Source: Oscillospiraceae bacterium
GTDB taxonomy: Bacteria > Bacillota > Clostridia > Christensenellales > QALW01
Assembly (NCBI GenBank): GCA_022009755.1
Contig: CP091722.1
Location: 1,186,001-1,250,000 of the forward strand
DNA: 64,000 nucleotides
Reading direction: 5' to 3'
Within the stretch, counting starts at the first letter, position 1. Each line of letters begins with the position of its first letter. This document shows positions 29,325 through 40,834 of this stretch, piece after piece. The notes beneath the pieces are model-generated. The model searched no databases and had not been told where the DNA came from. It saw only the letters and a program-made list of their open reading frames with translations. A program made the translations under genes and the position numbers.

Positions 29325-30051
29325 TATTTCACCTCCCCGAATTCCCTTAAGCCGGTAAAGTTTGCGTTTTTCTCTTGGAATATCTTCATTTTTGTTTCAT
29401 GAAGCATCTTATGGTTAGGGCAATCCTGCGGCCTTGGGAAAATAATTATTCCGTTTTTCATTTCGGGATACCAGAAATTGAGCGTCATTCTGCCCTGCGT
29501 CTCCTCCGAATACGCTTCATCGGAATATGTGATTCCGTGATACATATGCCCGAATGAGATCATCGGCGTTTCATCGTATGCTCCCTTTTCTCCGCCGAAT
29601 ATACAGGGCTCCACATAGCCCTGGCACTCCCGCGTTCCAAGAAAAATATCGCGCCTGCCGCCTTTTTCGATCATACGCTTTGCAATTTCGTGATGCTTGT
29701 TTTCGTTGCGGTCCCCGGCCAGCTCGGGGCGGTTTTCGTTCCACTCAAAATGAGCGCTGACCTGATAGCGGCAATCTTTCAGATAAGTGTAATACGAAAG
29801 ATCGTTTCCGCCGCCGTTATACTTCATGGTGCGGATGCCCTTTACCTCCATTCTGATAGGATTCATCACCCTTACCTTATCGATATACCAGATAATCGTG
29901 GGCTTCCAGTACACGGAAGACAAATTCCTTTAAGCGCTTCGTATGTAGGAATTTGATAGGTGCATTTTTCGCCGCCCACTCTCATTATGGGATCTGAAAA
30001 TAACGCATAATCTCCGCAAACCGAGAACTCTACAATATTAGGGTGTCGCAT
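29324..30051 (-). CDS. cas5c: Cas5 (Cas5d), type I-C crRNA-processing subunit, frameshifted
   Basis: About 242 residues from two frames. The N-terminal piece (MRHPNIVEFSVCGDYALFSD) lies in a frame that ends early at 29925 because one T is missing; the rest starts SSVYWKPTIIWYIDKV. Family features are ALFSDP, the SVYWKP...I.WYID strand and the GRRDIFLGTRECQGYVEP region (as RRDIFLGTRECQ). In I-C, Cas5d cuts the precursor crRNA in place of Cas6, consistent with no cas6 here. The start overlaps the cas3 end by 22 bases; GGAG precedes it. Confidence 0.92.
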
Positions 30052-32416
30052 AGTGCTTCTCCTTTCTTCGGAATGATTATTCCGGTGTTATTGCTGTAAT
30101 AATTTTTATCCAAAACAAAAGCCTGTCCGTCCTTTTCGTCCCCGACGGAGGTTATGGCAGCACATTCACGCAGCCTTTCAAACTGATAGGAAAAAACCGA
30201 AACCGTATAGGGCTTGGCATCGTCATACGCTTTTTTTGTTACATATTCCCGCGCGGAAATAAGTTCTTGGGCAATTCTCTCGCCTTCGCCCCACGGAACA
30301 ACCACGCTTGTTTGATCTTGATCGAATACTTCAAACAGGCTGCCTGCGGTCTTAAACGCCTGATGCAGAAAGAATCTTTTACTCTCTTTTCCCGTGTCCG
30401 TGTACCGCGTATTTTCCGCAAGCATGGAATAAACGGACGGATAGCCCTGCTTTACAAAATCAAAGAAATCCTTGTTTTTTGCCTTATACAGCTTTTCATA
30501 AAAGAATCGAACCGATTTATCCGATGAAAGATCGGAATCAAACCTTCCGGCTTCTTTTTCAAAGGAATAAATCAACGATTGCGTTGCTTCCTTTGCATCG
30601 GAAATATCCTTAAGCACCGTCAGGTTTTCATCGCAGCAATCCACAATCCATACGGGAGCATCCGGTCTGCCTTCACCGTTACGGTTGCACCGCCCGGCCG
30701 CCTGCACTATGCTGTCCAGCCCCGCACACAGGCGTATTACCGCATCAAAAGAAATATCCACTCCGGCCTCAATCACCTGTGTAGAAATACAAAGAATCTT
30801 ATCCCTTTGTTTTAATTGCAGCCGCTCTTTAATTTCGGAAAGAACACTTTTCCTGTGAGCCGTACACATGCCCGCCGAAAGATGATACCTGTTGCCGCAA
30901 ATATCCTCCGTCAAATCAAACAGCGCCGCCGCCTGATCTTTTTTGTTGCAAATCACGAGAACGCTTTCATACTTGTCAAACAGCTCCGAAATAAGCAGCG
31001 GAATTTCCTCAAGCCGCTTTTTCCCCTTGTATATAATGGAATTCCGCTTGAATACCGGCGCATATTTTTTCACGATATCCGGCTTTATTATATCCCGGCC
31101 TCCGTCAAGCGGGCGGGGAATTCCCGAAAGATACGGCTGCGTTGCCGAACAAAGGACAACCGTTGTATTGCATATTTCGGAAAGAAAGTTTACGGCGGAA
31201 TTAAACAGCGAAAGAGTTTTTAACGGCACTGTCTGTACCTCATCTATTACTATAACACTGTTTGCAAGAGAGTGAAAACGCCTTACGGAGGCCGTTTTTC
31301 CGCTGAAAAGCGTATTAAGGAACTGCACAAGCGTTGTTATTACGACAGGGCTGTTCCAGGAATCGCAAAGCAATTCGTAACGGTTTAATTCATTATCGGA
31401 AAGCTTGCCGGCAATGATATCCGAATGATGCTCAAGCACAAGCGAATCATCCCCGAGCGCTTCCCTTATTGCCCGCGCATTCTGTTCCAAAATGCTCAGC
31501 AGCGGCGAGATGAAAAATATCCGTTCTTTTCCGAACACTTCGGCGTGTCTAAGTGCATATCTTAAGCCGGAAAGCGTTTTGCCCGCACCCGTAGGAAGAT
31601 TCAGCCGGAGTATCCCGCCCGGTTTTGACGCTGCCCGAAAGCAAAGCTCCGAAAGCTCGCTTCTTGCTGTCTGAATGGGAGTAACACACTCAAAGCCCGT
31701 CAAACGGGAATTGAAGTGCTCCGTTACGGTTTTCAACGCCTCCGCAGTTAGGCTCCCGCCATTTTCACACTCATCCGGGCTCATAAACGCAGCGGTGTCG
31801 CTTCTGTCGGCATCGATCAAAGCCGAGGTAATAAGCCGTGTAAGCAGCGCAAGATAAAACTGCGCTTCTTCCGCGCATTTGAAATTGCGCTTATCTGTTG
31901 AATTTTTGAAGATATTTCTTGGACAGATGAGGAAAACAGCCCGTCAATACATTCTCTGCCCGATATTTCCTTGAAAAAGCCCTGCATTGCCCTGTCATCG
32001 TATTCCGGCTGCTTGCCGATTCTGTGTGTAAATCCGCAGCTTTTATTCTCATCGAAGCAGTCAAACAAACCGTGATGTCCGCCGATTGCACAGGACAGAA
32101 TTTCCGCCGCAGCATTCTTTATGGCATCGTCCTCAGGCTCCGCAGCGGAATGATATGTATTAAGTAAAAAACGAACTGCGGCAAATGTATGAATGACCGA
32201 GCCCCTGCACACATGCTCGCCCAGCGCTGCTTTTTGAATGTAATTGCTGAATTCATCGGTGCATTTCCCCGCATCGTGAAGCAGCCCCGCAAGATAAGCG
32301 GTATCGGCAAGACCCAATCTGCATAAATTCTTTCGGGCAATTTCTGCCGTATTTCTGCAATGCTGAGCGACTGTCTGCACAATTCCGTCTTTGTTTATGT
32401 GAGCAGGAAAGGACAT
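30030..32416 (-). CDS. cas3: CRISPR-associated helicase-nuclease Cas3, type I-C, frameshifted
   Basis: Two frames join into about 795 residues. The N-terminal HD nuclease has AQHCRNTAE, GLLHDAGK (about 44-51) and IGGHHGLFD. The helicase follows with Walker A LPTGAGKT (about 280), VIDEVQTVP (DEXD box), LCSATQP, the motif V region EAGVDISFD and motif VI QAAGRCNRNGE. The frames rejoin with one A added to the AAAAA run near 31910, giving a natural ALIDADRSDTA junction. Cas3 degrades DNA bound by Cascade. The start is set by GGAG 9 bases upstream. It is the first gene of the I-C operon. Confidence 0.94.
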
Positions 32417-33082
32417 TTTAAGGACTCCTTTTTTAGGATTATACATATACCACATATACCCGATGCTGCGGTTATTCCCATGCCTTCCTTCATATGCGGC
32501 AAATTTATTTTAGGCTGTTCATAAATGTGCGCTGTATCTGATTAAAAAATTCCTTTTATTTTCCTTCGGACCGAATAATTCAGCATATTTGCCGCAGTCA
32601 TCAGTCTTTCATATTCAATTTTACCATTTTTTTCGATTTAATTTGCAATACTGTTTTTTTGAAATATATTCGCAACAATGTTATGATTTGATTGAAATTG
32701 ACATAAAAATTCCCCCAATTGTTCGGAGAAATCACTGTAAACATTCTTTATAAATCTCGGCTTATATTTTTTATAAACAATCTAAATCGGCAGAGCAAAT
32801 TGAAATTTATGATATTATGCCGATCTCGAATCTGTGATGGTATCCGCATACAGCAGCCCGATACCGAGGCTTCGGTTTGCTGATATCGTTTATCTTCGGG
32901 GTTCTGCACAGGATGCAAAAAGCTTACAGACCGCGCCGGCAAATCACCATTTGATACCCTTCAAAATTATCATAATCGAGCAATTGTGATAATCATTATA
33001 ACAAATAACATAACCCATAACAGCATCATAAAACCACTCCTTTGTTATTATACCGCGCGCAAATATTGTCAAAACGCAGCAT
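32417..33082. other. Gene-free AT-rich stretch upstream of cas3
   Basis: No convincing gene. A TATAAT with TG at the extended -10 position on the minus strand (32438-32443) lies about 22 bases before the cas3 start and could drive the I-C operon, though no good -35 is seen. It also contains a direct repeat of CATATAC near 32443-32459 and several weak hairpins, for example around CCGAGGCTTCGG (32866-32877). Nothing resembling a second tracrRNA was found. Confidence 0.5.
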
Positions 33083-34698
33083 ATTTCCTTCTCATATTAG
33101 CCTACACTACTCTCAAACCGCAGATCGCGCATACTGGACGCTTCGGTATTTTAGTCCCCTATAAACTCACACTACTCTCAAACAAGCGGCGTTTTGCTAT
33201 TTACAATGTATTTGTTTTAGTCCCCTATAAACTCACACTACTCTCAAACGGCACGCTTGCCCGCCTCCCACATGCTCACGTTTTAGTCCCCTATAAACTC
33301 ACACTACTCTCAAACCGCGCTTACTTTAACTGGCTTTTTGCGCAGTTTTAGTCCCCTATAAACTCACACTACTCTCAAACCGCAGTGCAGAGCTGCTCCG
33401 GCTGCGTTATGTTTTAGTCCCCTATAAACTCACACTACTCTCAAACCTGCCTTATGTTTAAGGCTTTCCGCAGCCTGTTTTAGTCCCCTATAAACTCACA
33501 CTACTCTCAAACTATTCAGCTGCTGCGACATCTGATACAGATGTTTTAGTCCCCTATAAACTCACACTACTCTCAAACACAGATTGCAAAATACCGTCCG
33601 TCTGACAGGTTTTAGTCCCCTATAAACTCACACTACTCTCAAACATGTAGAGCAAATGAGCGGCGATATTAAGGTTTTAGTCCCCTATAAACTCACACTA
33701 CTCTCAAACGGTAAAAATGCTTAATGCTCATTTTATAGCGTTTTAGTCCCCTATAAACTCACACTACTCTCAAACGTATATCACAGCAAAAGCGCGCGTT
33801 GCGCTGTTTTAGTCCCCTATAAACTCACACTACTCTCAAACTATTCAGCTGCTGCGACATCTGATACAGATGTTTTAGTCCCCTATAAACTCACACTACT
33901 CTCAAACACAGATTGCAAAATACCGTCCGTCTGACAGGTTTTAGTCCCCTATAAACTCACACTACTCTCAAACTCACAAGAAGTCACGAAGCGCGTTGTA
34001 TTTGTTTTAGTCCCCTATAAACTCACACTACTCTCAAACGACAATGGCAGTTTACACTGGACAGGCAACGTTTTAGTCCCCTATAAACTCACACTACTCT
34101 CAAACCAGATAGAAATACAGGAGGAGTTAAACAAGGTTTTAGTCCCCTATAAACTCACACTACTCTCAAACACAGATTGCAAAATACCGTCCGTCTGACA
34201 GGTTTTAGTCCCCTATAAACTCACACTACTCTCAAACGGTAAAAATGCTTAATGCTCATTTTATAGCGTTTTAGTCCCCTATAAACTCACACTACTCTCA
34301 AACAACGAATGGATGGAAGTGTCCTCGGACGGGTTTTAGTCCCCTATAAACTCACACTACTCTCAAACGTATATCACAGCAAAAGCGCGCGTTGCGCTGT
34401 TTTAGTCCCCTATAAACTCACACTACTCTCAAACCAAATCGGACGCGCTGCTGGCAGAGGCGCTGTTTTAGTCCCCTATAAACTCACACTACTCTCAAAC
34501 TGATAACCCCGCACCACTTGCGCGAGTTGGGTTTTAGTCCCCTATAAACTCACACTACTCTCAAACTCGGATACCAATTTCCTAAATTGACCCGGCGTTT
34601 TAGTCCCCTATAAACTCACACTACTCTCAAACATTATGTATTTTTTGCAAAACCAAAAAGGGGTTTTAGTCCCCTATAAACTCACACTACTCTCAAAC
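33083..34698 (-). CRISPR. Type II-A CRISPR array, 24 repeats plus a degenerate end
   Basis: Twenty-four 36-base repeats (the leftmost at 33148 has one mismatch) with spacers of 29-30 bases, a 65-66-base period. In transcript sense (minus strand) the repeat starts GTTTGAGAGTAGTGTGAG and ends GGGGACTAAAAC. A partial repeat (about 33083-33118, ending ACACTACTCTCAAAC on the plus strand) marks the leader-distal end. Minus-strand sense is supported by pairing with the tracrRNA, by leader position and by the decayed left end, although GTTTTAG at the plus-strand start could suggest the opposite. Four spacers occur more than once. Confidence 0.98.
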
Positions 34699-34782
34699 CT
34701 CAAATTCGCATCAAAATGCGAAAACGGCACTACAACCGCGAGGTTTGATCGTCACGGGGACTGCACTGTGACTTGTGTAAAA
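34699..34782 (-). promoter_or_regulatory. Type II-A array leader with ATTTGAG anchoring sequence
   Basis: Directly next to the first repeat (34699-34705) the minus strand reads ATTTGAG. That is exactly the leader-anchoring sequence shown in streptococcal II-A systems to direct Cas1-Cas2 integration at the first repeat. The rest of the leader is short because csn2 ends at 34783, so the array promoter may lie in or near the end of csn2. Confidence 0.8.
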
Positions 34783-35448
34783 TCAGAATTCACACAAATC
34801 AGAATCTATTGTTATTCTTTTTTCAAATGGCAGACGCTTATACTCCGTATTTTCAATCATAAGCAGGCTGTATTCGTGATCAATGCAGGTTTTCATGAAT
34901 AACTCCGCATCATGATCATCAATATAGCTTCGCATATTGACTGTAATAAACAGCTTATTATAATCAAACTCCCGAACCAATTCCATATAATCGATAACTT
35001 TTTCCGCGATACTGTCGTAATCGTCAACAATTTCAATTCCTGCCGATTTTATCACGGACGACGGCGTAACCTTTGAAAAAGCCAAATTACAGTCAAAGCT
35101 TTCCGCAAGCATATCAAGATACTTTTCAATTTCCGCCATTAATTGCATGGTTTCGTTATAATTATTCGGATTAACCGATTCCCTTTCAAAGGCCGAGGCA
35201 ATTTTGTTTATCAGGGACTTTTTATTCAGCTCAAACGGCACAAATGCCGTAAGCAGCTCTGCATTCTTTGCAAAATTCAGAATTCTGTCCCCGTCAGACA
35301 AAACGGCGGTGCCGTTAAAGCCTTCAATCTGCAAAGCAATATCGGATATCAGGCTGCAAAACAGCTTTTGGTTTTCAATAACAGCCGTGTTTACATACGG
35401 AATGTTTATTTGGAAAACACCGCTTATGCCCGGAAAACAAAAATTCAT
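34783..35448 (-). CDS. csn2: Type II-A adaptation protein Csn2
   Basis: A 221-residue protein matching Csn2 in length, position and character: beta-rich start, ALQIEGFNGTAVLSDGDRIL (as IEGFNGTAVLSDGDR), helical middle (MQLMAEIEKYLDMLAESFD) and a late KLFITVNMRSYIDD strand region. Csn2 forms a DNA-encircling tetramer needed for spacer acquisition in type II-A. Its presence assigns the subtype. It overlaps cas2 by 4 bases and is the last gene before the leader. No break. Confidence 0.88.
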   Translation of the reverse strand: MNFCFPGISGVFQINIPYVNTAVIENQKLFCSLISDIALQIEGFNGTAVLSDGDRILNFAKNAELLTAFVPFELNKKSLINKIASAFERESVNPNNYNETMQLMAEIEKYLDMLAESFDCNLAFSKVTPSSVIKSAGIEIVDDYDSIAEKVIDYMELVREFDYNKLFITVNMRSYIDDHDAELFMKTCIDHEYSLLMIENTEYKRLPFEKRITIDSDLCEF

Positions 35449-35765
35449 AAAACCACAAGCCTCTCATCGCTGTCAATGATATCGGTGCGAAATTCACCGG
35501 TAACATACTCCATTTTTCCGAACTGTTTTTCCGTAACGGTCAGCACCTGCACAATGCCTGCGGGCGGTCTGTTCCTGCGGATAAGATTCAGCACGGACCG
35601 CTGTGCCGTGGGCGTGATCAGCATTCGTGTGTAAACCGACTCCTGAAGCATTATAAAGCCGTTTTTGATAAGCAGCTTCCTGAACTGACGGTAATTCCTT
35701 TTGTCCTCGTTTGTTTCCGTGGGCAGATCAAAAAACACAAGCGCTCGCATAAACCTGTAACTCAT
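35445..35765 (-). CDS. cas2: CRISPR-associated endonuclease Cas2, type II-A
   Basis: A 106-residue Cas2: RFMRALVFFDLPTETNEDK at the start with the conserved Asp-Leu-Pro, FIMLQESVYTRM, then PPAGIVQVLTVTEKQFGKM, typical of type II Cas2. It pairs with the adjacent Cas1 for spacer integration. The ATG overlaps the cas1 stop by 4 bases and the stop overlaps csn2. It is clearly different in sequence from the I-C Cas2 at 24659. Confidence 0.95.
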   Translation of the reverse strand: MSYRFMRALVFFDLPTETNEDKRNYRQFRKLLIKNGFIMLQESVYTRMLITPTAQRSVLNLIRRNRPPAGIVQVLTVTEKQFGKMEYVTGEFRTDIIDSDERLVVL

Positions 35766-36634
35766 ATTATACCATAAAATTTTATCAATGAAGCATCACC
35801 TTCATTCAATGCTTCAAAAACACTCCGGGTATAAAGCCGTATCCCGTTAAGCACCGTTTGCTTTGATTCCGCAATGTAAATCTGCTCGTTGAGAATATTC
35901 AGAAGCTCCCGCTTTGCATCGACTGAAAACTCGGTATATTTTCCTGCGTATACTTTTCTGTCCACAAGCTGCCGAAACGGCTCCATTAAATCACAGCTCA
36001 GATTGTAAGGATTAAACACATTGCAATGACACAACCCCAGCTGTGTCAGATATCCGCAGGCAGCAATCTCACGATTGAAAGCGGAAAGAACAATGCTGTA
36101 TCCGTAATTCAAAGCGGCATTTACCGCATTTTCCTCATTCCTTGTAAAATCCATACCGAAAAGCGCATTAAAATACACTTTTGCCGCATGGCCTTCACGG
36201 TTTGTGGCATCATAGGTTTCCACCTGCCCGATATATGATTTCAACAAAGAGGCTTCCTTTTCCTTTCCGAGCTCGCAAAGAAATCGGCATTGATTTCTGA
36301 TTTTCTCCGATATTATGTCCGTCCACACGGTTTCTCTAATATCATCGTTCCATTCCTGCTGCATTCTGATCTTCCGCGAGCAATCATATGCCCCGTAATA
36401 CGGTGTAAGCTCCGCCATAGGGGAACGCTTTGCGTCGCAGAATATCACTCTTACCTTTTTCTCGGTAAGCGCCTCCAAGAGGCAGCCGGTAAGCGAAACG
36501 GCCGGGTTTTCTATTATGAGAATTGCAATTTCATCAAGGTATATCCTCTGTGTTTCCTCCGCACGCACCAGCATAAAGCCCATCTTCAGATCCAGCTTGC
36601 AGCGCGTGGATATAACCACCGTGCGCCAGCTCAT
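35762..36634 (-). CDS. cas1: CRISPR-associated endonuclease Cas1, type II-A
   Basis: A 290-residue Cas1 of the type II branch: MSWRTVVISTRCKLDLKMGF start, then IYLDEIAILIIENPAVSLTG, the catalytic region with NREGHAAKVYF (conserved Glu), NYGYSIVLSAFNREI and LGLCHCNVFNPYNLSCDLMEPFR (as LGLCHCNVFN and LSCDLMEPFR, with His and Asp/Glu). A longer start at 36670 is rejected since the ATG at 36634 overlaps the cas9 stop as ATGA. Intact. Confidence 0.95.
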   Translation of the reverse strand: MSWRTVVISTRCKLDLKMGFMLVRAEETQRIYLDEIAILIIENPAVSLTGCLLEALTEKKVRVIFCDAKRSPMAELTPYYGAYDCSRKIRMQQEWNDDIRETVWTDIISEKIRNQCRFLCELGKEKEASLLKSYIGQVETYDATNREGHAAKVYFNALFGMDFTRNEENAVNAALNYGYSIVLSAFNREIAACGYLTQLGLCHCNVFNPYNLSCDLMEPFRQLVDRKVYAGKYTEFSVDAKRELLNILNEQIYIAESKQTVLNGIRLYTRSVFEALNEGDASLIKFYGII

Positions 36635-39600
36635 ATGAGCTCCATCAAATTGTCCGATGTTTTTTTCCAAAGGCCGGAAGCGGAACGGTCAATTATTCTT
36701 ACATCACCGTACTTCCAGCCGTTAAGTATTGACGGAAGTCTGCACTTGTCCGTCAGCTTCAGCGTGGGATCCGCTATGACGGTGCGGTTAAATTGCGAAA
36801 GAACATGGAGAAGAACCACGCACTGCTCCTTTACTCCCAGCGCAATAAACTTATCCCGCCCTTTAATCTCCCGCTCTTCAGTATCCTGCCTTTAGTATCC
36901 CGCCCTTTAGTCAGCTTAATGCATTGGTTTTCCGGCCGCAGGGAATACGGTCTGCTGCTGTATTTTTCTATCAGCAGGTCATATAATGCAATATTTCTGT
37001 CCTTGCTTACGGTTTCATTTTCGGAGTACTCAATCTTTTCGTTCTCCTCTGTTTTCTGCACAAACGATTCAACAGCCTTTACATATTGAACATCCTGCTC
37101 AGGGAGCACCAACGGGGTAAACACCTTCATACCGATTCTTGTATCGTTTGTTCCCTGACCGCCGAAAAGCATATGAAGCCCGTCCAGCGCAAACTCCGTA
37201 CCGATTTTAACAGGGCGTCCGCCCAGCAGCAGTTTAATGTCCGTTGCCTTGGGATCCAGATGCTGCCTTATGTATCCGTTCAATGCATAATCGGAATCCG
37301 CCAAAAACCTTTCGGCATTTATAAGAGCGACCGGAACAAACTCCGCAACGGGCTTTTTGCCCAGCTGATAGTGCACAAGTACGGAAAACGCCGTTGTAAG
37401 CCCGTTGTATCCGCCGTATTTTTCCACCGGCAGATCAGCTTTTCTGGGAACGGAGCCCTTCCCGGCGCGCAGCGGATTCTGATCGAAAAATCCGCCGTTC
37501 TGGCCGTGTTTTTTCATTACGGAATAAAAAGTCATATGGCAGTTGTTCTTAAGCATTGTTCTTTTTACTGCCGCGATGGACGACGCGCCGTCCCACACTC
37601 TTACGCCTCCGCCGTAAACCGGGCCTTCGAGCAATTTCTTCATATTGACCGTGTAATTGCTTCTGTTTTTCAGAAACCATTGCCTTGTAAAGTGCTCATG
37701 ATAGACATTGCCGCACACAACATTAAGGTAAGCATCCTTGGCATGGTGCAGATCATTCAATGCTCTTGATTTCGGCAATTTGTACTCCTGCCGGAAATCC
37801 GATACCATTCCGGCCTTAACATAGACTATCTGCGTATCGGGGTACTTTCCGCAAGCAGTGTGGCAACGGCCTTTGTCGATTGCCGTGTTTCCACCAGCTG
37901 GCGGTTGATAAAGCCCCATTCTTCCTCCGGCGAAAAGCCCTTCGTTCTTGTCAGACGGTTATATTTTTCCTCTCCTATCAGGCCGTTTGCTTTAAGCTTG
38001 CTCCAAAAACCGTGCATTTTTGATTGAATTTCACGATTGATCGGATAAATATCTTTTTTATCACCGTTGATTTTTGAAAGCACCAGCACTTTATTGTTTA
38101 TTATGCTGTCATCCGTAACCTTGGCCTGGGGATAAATGTGGTCGATATTGTACTCTTTGTTTCCGTTCATCAACGCCCTGATGTCAATCGGCTCTCTCGA
38201 ATACATACACCTGCCAAGCTGCGTATAATAAAGGAACAGGCGTTTGCTTTGCAGACGGTTTTCTTCTTCCTTTTCAAGGCTGATCTCAAGCTCGCCGGCT
38301 ATTTCACGCAGATCAGTATCCCGTATGCTTTTATACAGATCCAGCAGCTGCTGTTTTCTTGAAACCGTACGCTTGTTTTTCTTTTCTTTATCTCCGCCGC
38401 GCGCCATTTCCACAAAAATTTTCTCCGGCGCGCCTCCCATCACCTTTACGATATCGTTTACAACATCAAAGGTTCGTATAATCGGGCGTTTGACGGCGTT
38501 TGAAATATACATATCCTTCATACGGTCTTCCAGAGTTTTGGGATGCTTTGAATAGTATTCCGCATTCATCTGCTGAATTGTTTGTGCAAAAGTGTATTTT
38601 TCGGAAAGAAGCAGCTCTGAAAGCGTAGCATTCGACTCCCACATAAAACCGATCACCGTATTTTCCGCGCTGCCGATCTCGCCGGTTTCACTGTCGATTT
38701 TTCCGTCCCGTGATGCCGCTCAAAAGCGTTTTTGAAAGCCTTCCGAAATCCTTGAATTTCAGATTGCCGATATATTTTCTGTCATCCGCCGTCAAATACC
38801 CGAAGTTCTCTCCGAGCCACTTATTGAATCTGTTTTTATCCTCCGTATAGGTTTTGGCTTTTATGATCTTTTCGGCGTCAGCCTCGGTAAGCGCACCCGA
38901 TGCAAGCAATCTTTCAAAAGCAATCCGGGAAGAGAGAGAGGATTTGATATCAACATCAATTCCCGATAGGGTTTCCGCATCCTGCTTTGAACACATATTG
39001 CTTCGGATAAGATATTCCTTGACGGCTTTGGGCGTAACCTTTTTCTTTTTCATAAACAGATCGCAGAAAATCATCTGCTTTTCCTTTATGTCTATGGAAA
39101 CACCGTTTATTTTCAGATTATTTATCTCGTTGAGCACTTCAAAACGGCTGTAAAGCAGTGAGCTTTTCGGCAAAACTTCTTCTCCGGCAAGATATGAACA
39201 GGTATTCGTCATGCGCTTTATAAACTCTTCGTTTGAAGCATCCAGATCCACTTTTTTCTCAAAATTCCACGGCAGTATCCTCCCGCTTTCCCCCTCGCGC
39301 CGTACGATCCATGCATGCTCATTGTTGTTCTTATTCAGCGGTCCGACATAATAGGGAATGCGAAAACGCATAATTGACAGTATTTTTTCCCGTGTTACAT
39401 AACCGTCGGCATCTTTTTCCTTAAGAAACGGAAGATAATCGGAGGCGTTCTCCAGAATCTTTTTAAGCTCGACATAATATACCTGATAAGGAATGACCCG
39501 ATTTTCCGTGCTGACCTGCTTGGGCAAAAAATCGTTATTCCGAATTCTGTTGAGTATTTCGGGGTCAACAGCATTTTCCCCTGCGCCGTTATCAAGTTCC

Positions 39601-40798
39601 AGTTCATTACGCAAATATTTGCATAAATCCTCCCGGCTGAGGCATTTTTCATACTTATCCGTATTCGGACAATTTTTTTAATATTGCCGCAATAAGCCAC
39701 ATAATTGTTTTTTTATCAAATTTACGAAATATTTTTATTGTAGGTTTCTGCGGGATAATTTTTTCTGACAAATTCTTTCAGGTGCCTCAGATCGGTCCTG
39801 TGCTGCTCGTATATATTAACCTTCGCCTGCGATATATAACTGCAATTATTTAACAGGTCATCAAGAATCGCCCAATCAAAAATCGCTTTCAGACGCATTA
39901 TAAGCTCGCCGTCATCGCCAAGGGCAGCAATTACATTTTCCATGCTTTCGTCATCCGCACTCAGACAAACCGAGCCAAGATCACTGTACGCAGGGTTTGA
40001 GTACAAGTCGGCAAGGGGATATGTTCCTCCGCACAGCAGCCTTATGATACCTTCAATGCTGAACGGGAATGCCGTTTCATCCCCAGCCTTCTTTTTGAAT
40101 TTCTTTCCGTCATTCAGGAGCGTTTTCAGCCGGACAATTTTTCTGTTAACGCCCTTCTGCTTGAGAATTTCTCCGAATTCCTTTACGCCGTTTTCATCCA
40201 GCACCCATGGTGCTCTATAATCCGATCCCTGCGAGTATTCCTGAAGAAAATTCATAAGACCGTAATATGAAGATCCGAAATCGCGCAGTTCATTTACATT
40301 GTCGGTTGAAATATCACTGAGAAAATGTCCCCTGTGAGCAAGCAGCCATGCACAGGCAATGTACACAAGGCGTACATCGTGTGCGGTACTGTCCGAAATC
40401 AGCTCGGCAATCAAATGATGAATTGTCGGGTATTGCCGATGATAATCCGCATCGGTATAATTCTTATCGTTGAAAAGGCAATACGGTTCTTCGGAATCAG
40501 TCCTTACCAGTGCGCTTTCTTTGATCCGTTTGTAAAAATTCACATCAACTTCAGAAACAGCCGGCGCAAAAAGCTCCTGAAGAAGCAGTATCCTTTGCTG
40601 TCTGCGATCTATTCTCCTCCTTTCGGCCCTGTGTGCGCGCCTGTTATCACATAGATTGCCCTTATCAAAAAGAGTTACTCCCCACATCGGCTCCCCGCCC
40701 GATTTAAGAAGATTATACTGCGCTGCGGTATCCGTAACTGCATATCCTACCGAATCGGTGCCTATATCCAAACCTACAAAATAATTTTTATTTTTCAT
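36631..40798 (-). CDS. cas9: CRISPR-associated endonuclease Cas9, type II-A, several frameshifts
   Basis: Pieces in different frames join into about 1,389 residues, normal for II-A. RuvC-I YFVGLDIGTDSVGYAV (Asp11); arginine-rich bridge helix RRAHRAERRRIDRRQQR; RuvC-II IFVEMARG (about 797); HNH YNIDHIYPQ (about 888) with NKVLV; RuvC-III HHAKDAYLNVV (about 1,018); PAM-interacting end with MLFGGQGTNDTRIG and a final RSASGLWKK. Six one-base events, nearly all in A or G runs (near 39735, 39680, 39650, 38700, 37850, 36886), restore one frame. The ATG at 40798 is preferred over an upstream TTG. All catalytic residues are present, so the enzyme is probably active; a natural split protein is unlikely. 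Confidence 0.93.
36852..36910 (-). repeat. Four-copy 15-base minisatellite in cas9
   Basis: Four imperfect tandem copies (15, 14, 15, 15 bases in transcript order CTAAAGGGCGGGATA, CTAAAGGCAGGATA, CTGAAGAGCGGGAGA, TTAAAGGGCGGGATA). In the restored frame they encode GRDTKGRDTEEREIKGRD in the PAM-interacting half of Cas9. The 14-base copy lacks one G and causes the frameshift. Confidence 0.75.
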
Positions 40799-40799
40799 A

Positions 40800-40828
40800 T
40801 TGACAAACCGCCCTTCCAACGCTATACT
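40800..40828 (+). promoter_or_regulatory. SigA-type promoter of the tracrRNA, overlapping the cas9 leader
   Basis: TTGACA (40800-40805), 17-base spacer, TATACT (40823-40828) on the plus strand. The -35 starts two bases from the cas9 ATG and covers its ribosome-binding region, so tracrRNA and cas9 transcription units are divergent and overlapping. Confidence 0.85.
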
Positions 40829-40834
40829 TTAAGT

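Noticed and set aside
32417..33082. A second tracrRNA or small defence gene between the two CRISPR systems
   Set aside because: No anti-repeat to either array and no open frame with a ribosome-binding site was seen.
33083..34698. Reading the II-A array on the plus strand because its repeat there starts GTTTTAG
   Set aside because: The tracrRNA anti-repeat pairs with the minus-strand form, the leader and ATTTGAG anchor are at the right, and the decayed repeat is at the left.
36631..40798. A naturally split or multi-subunit Cas9
   Set aside because: The pieces meet at homopolymer runs, each junction rejoins with one base, and essential ffh shows the same type of break.
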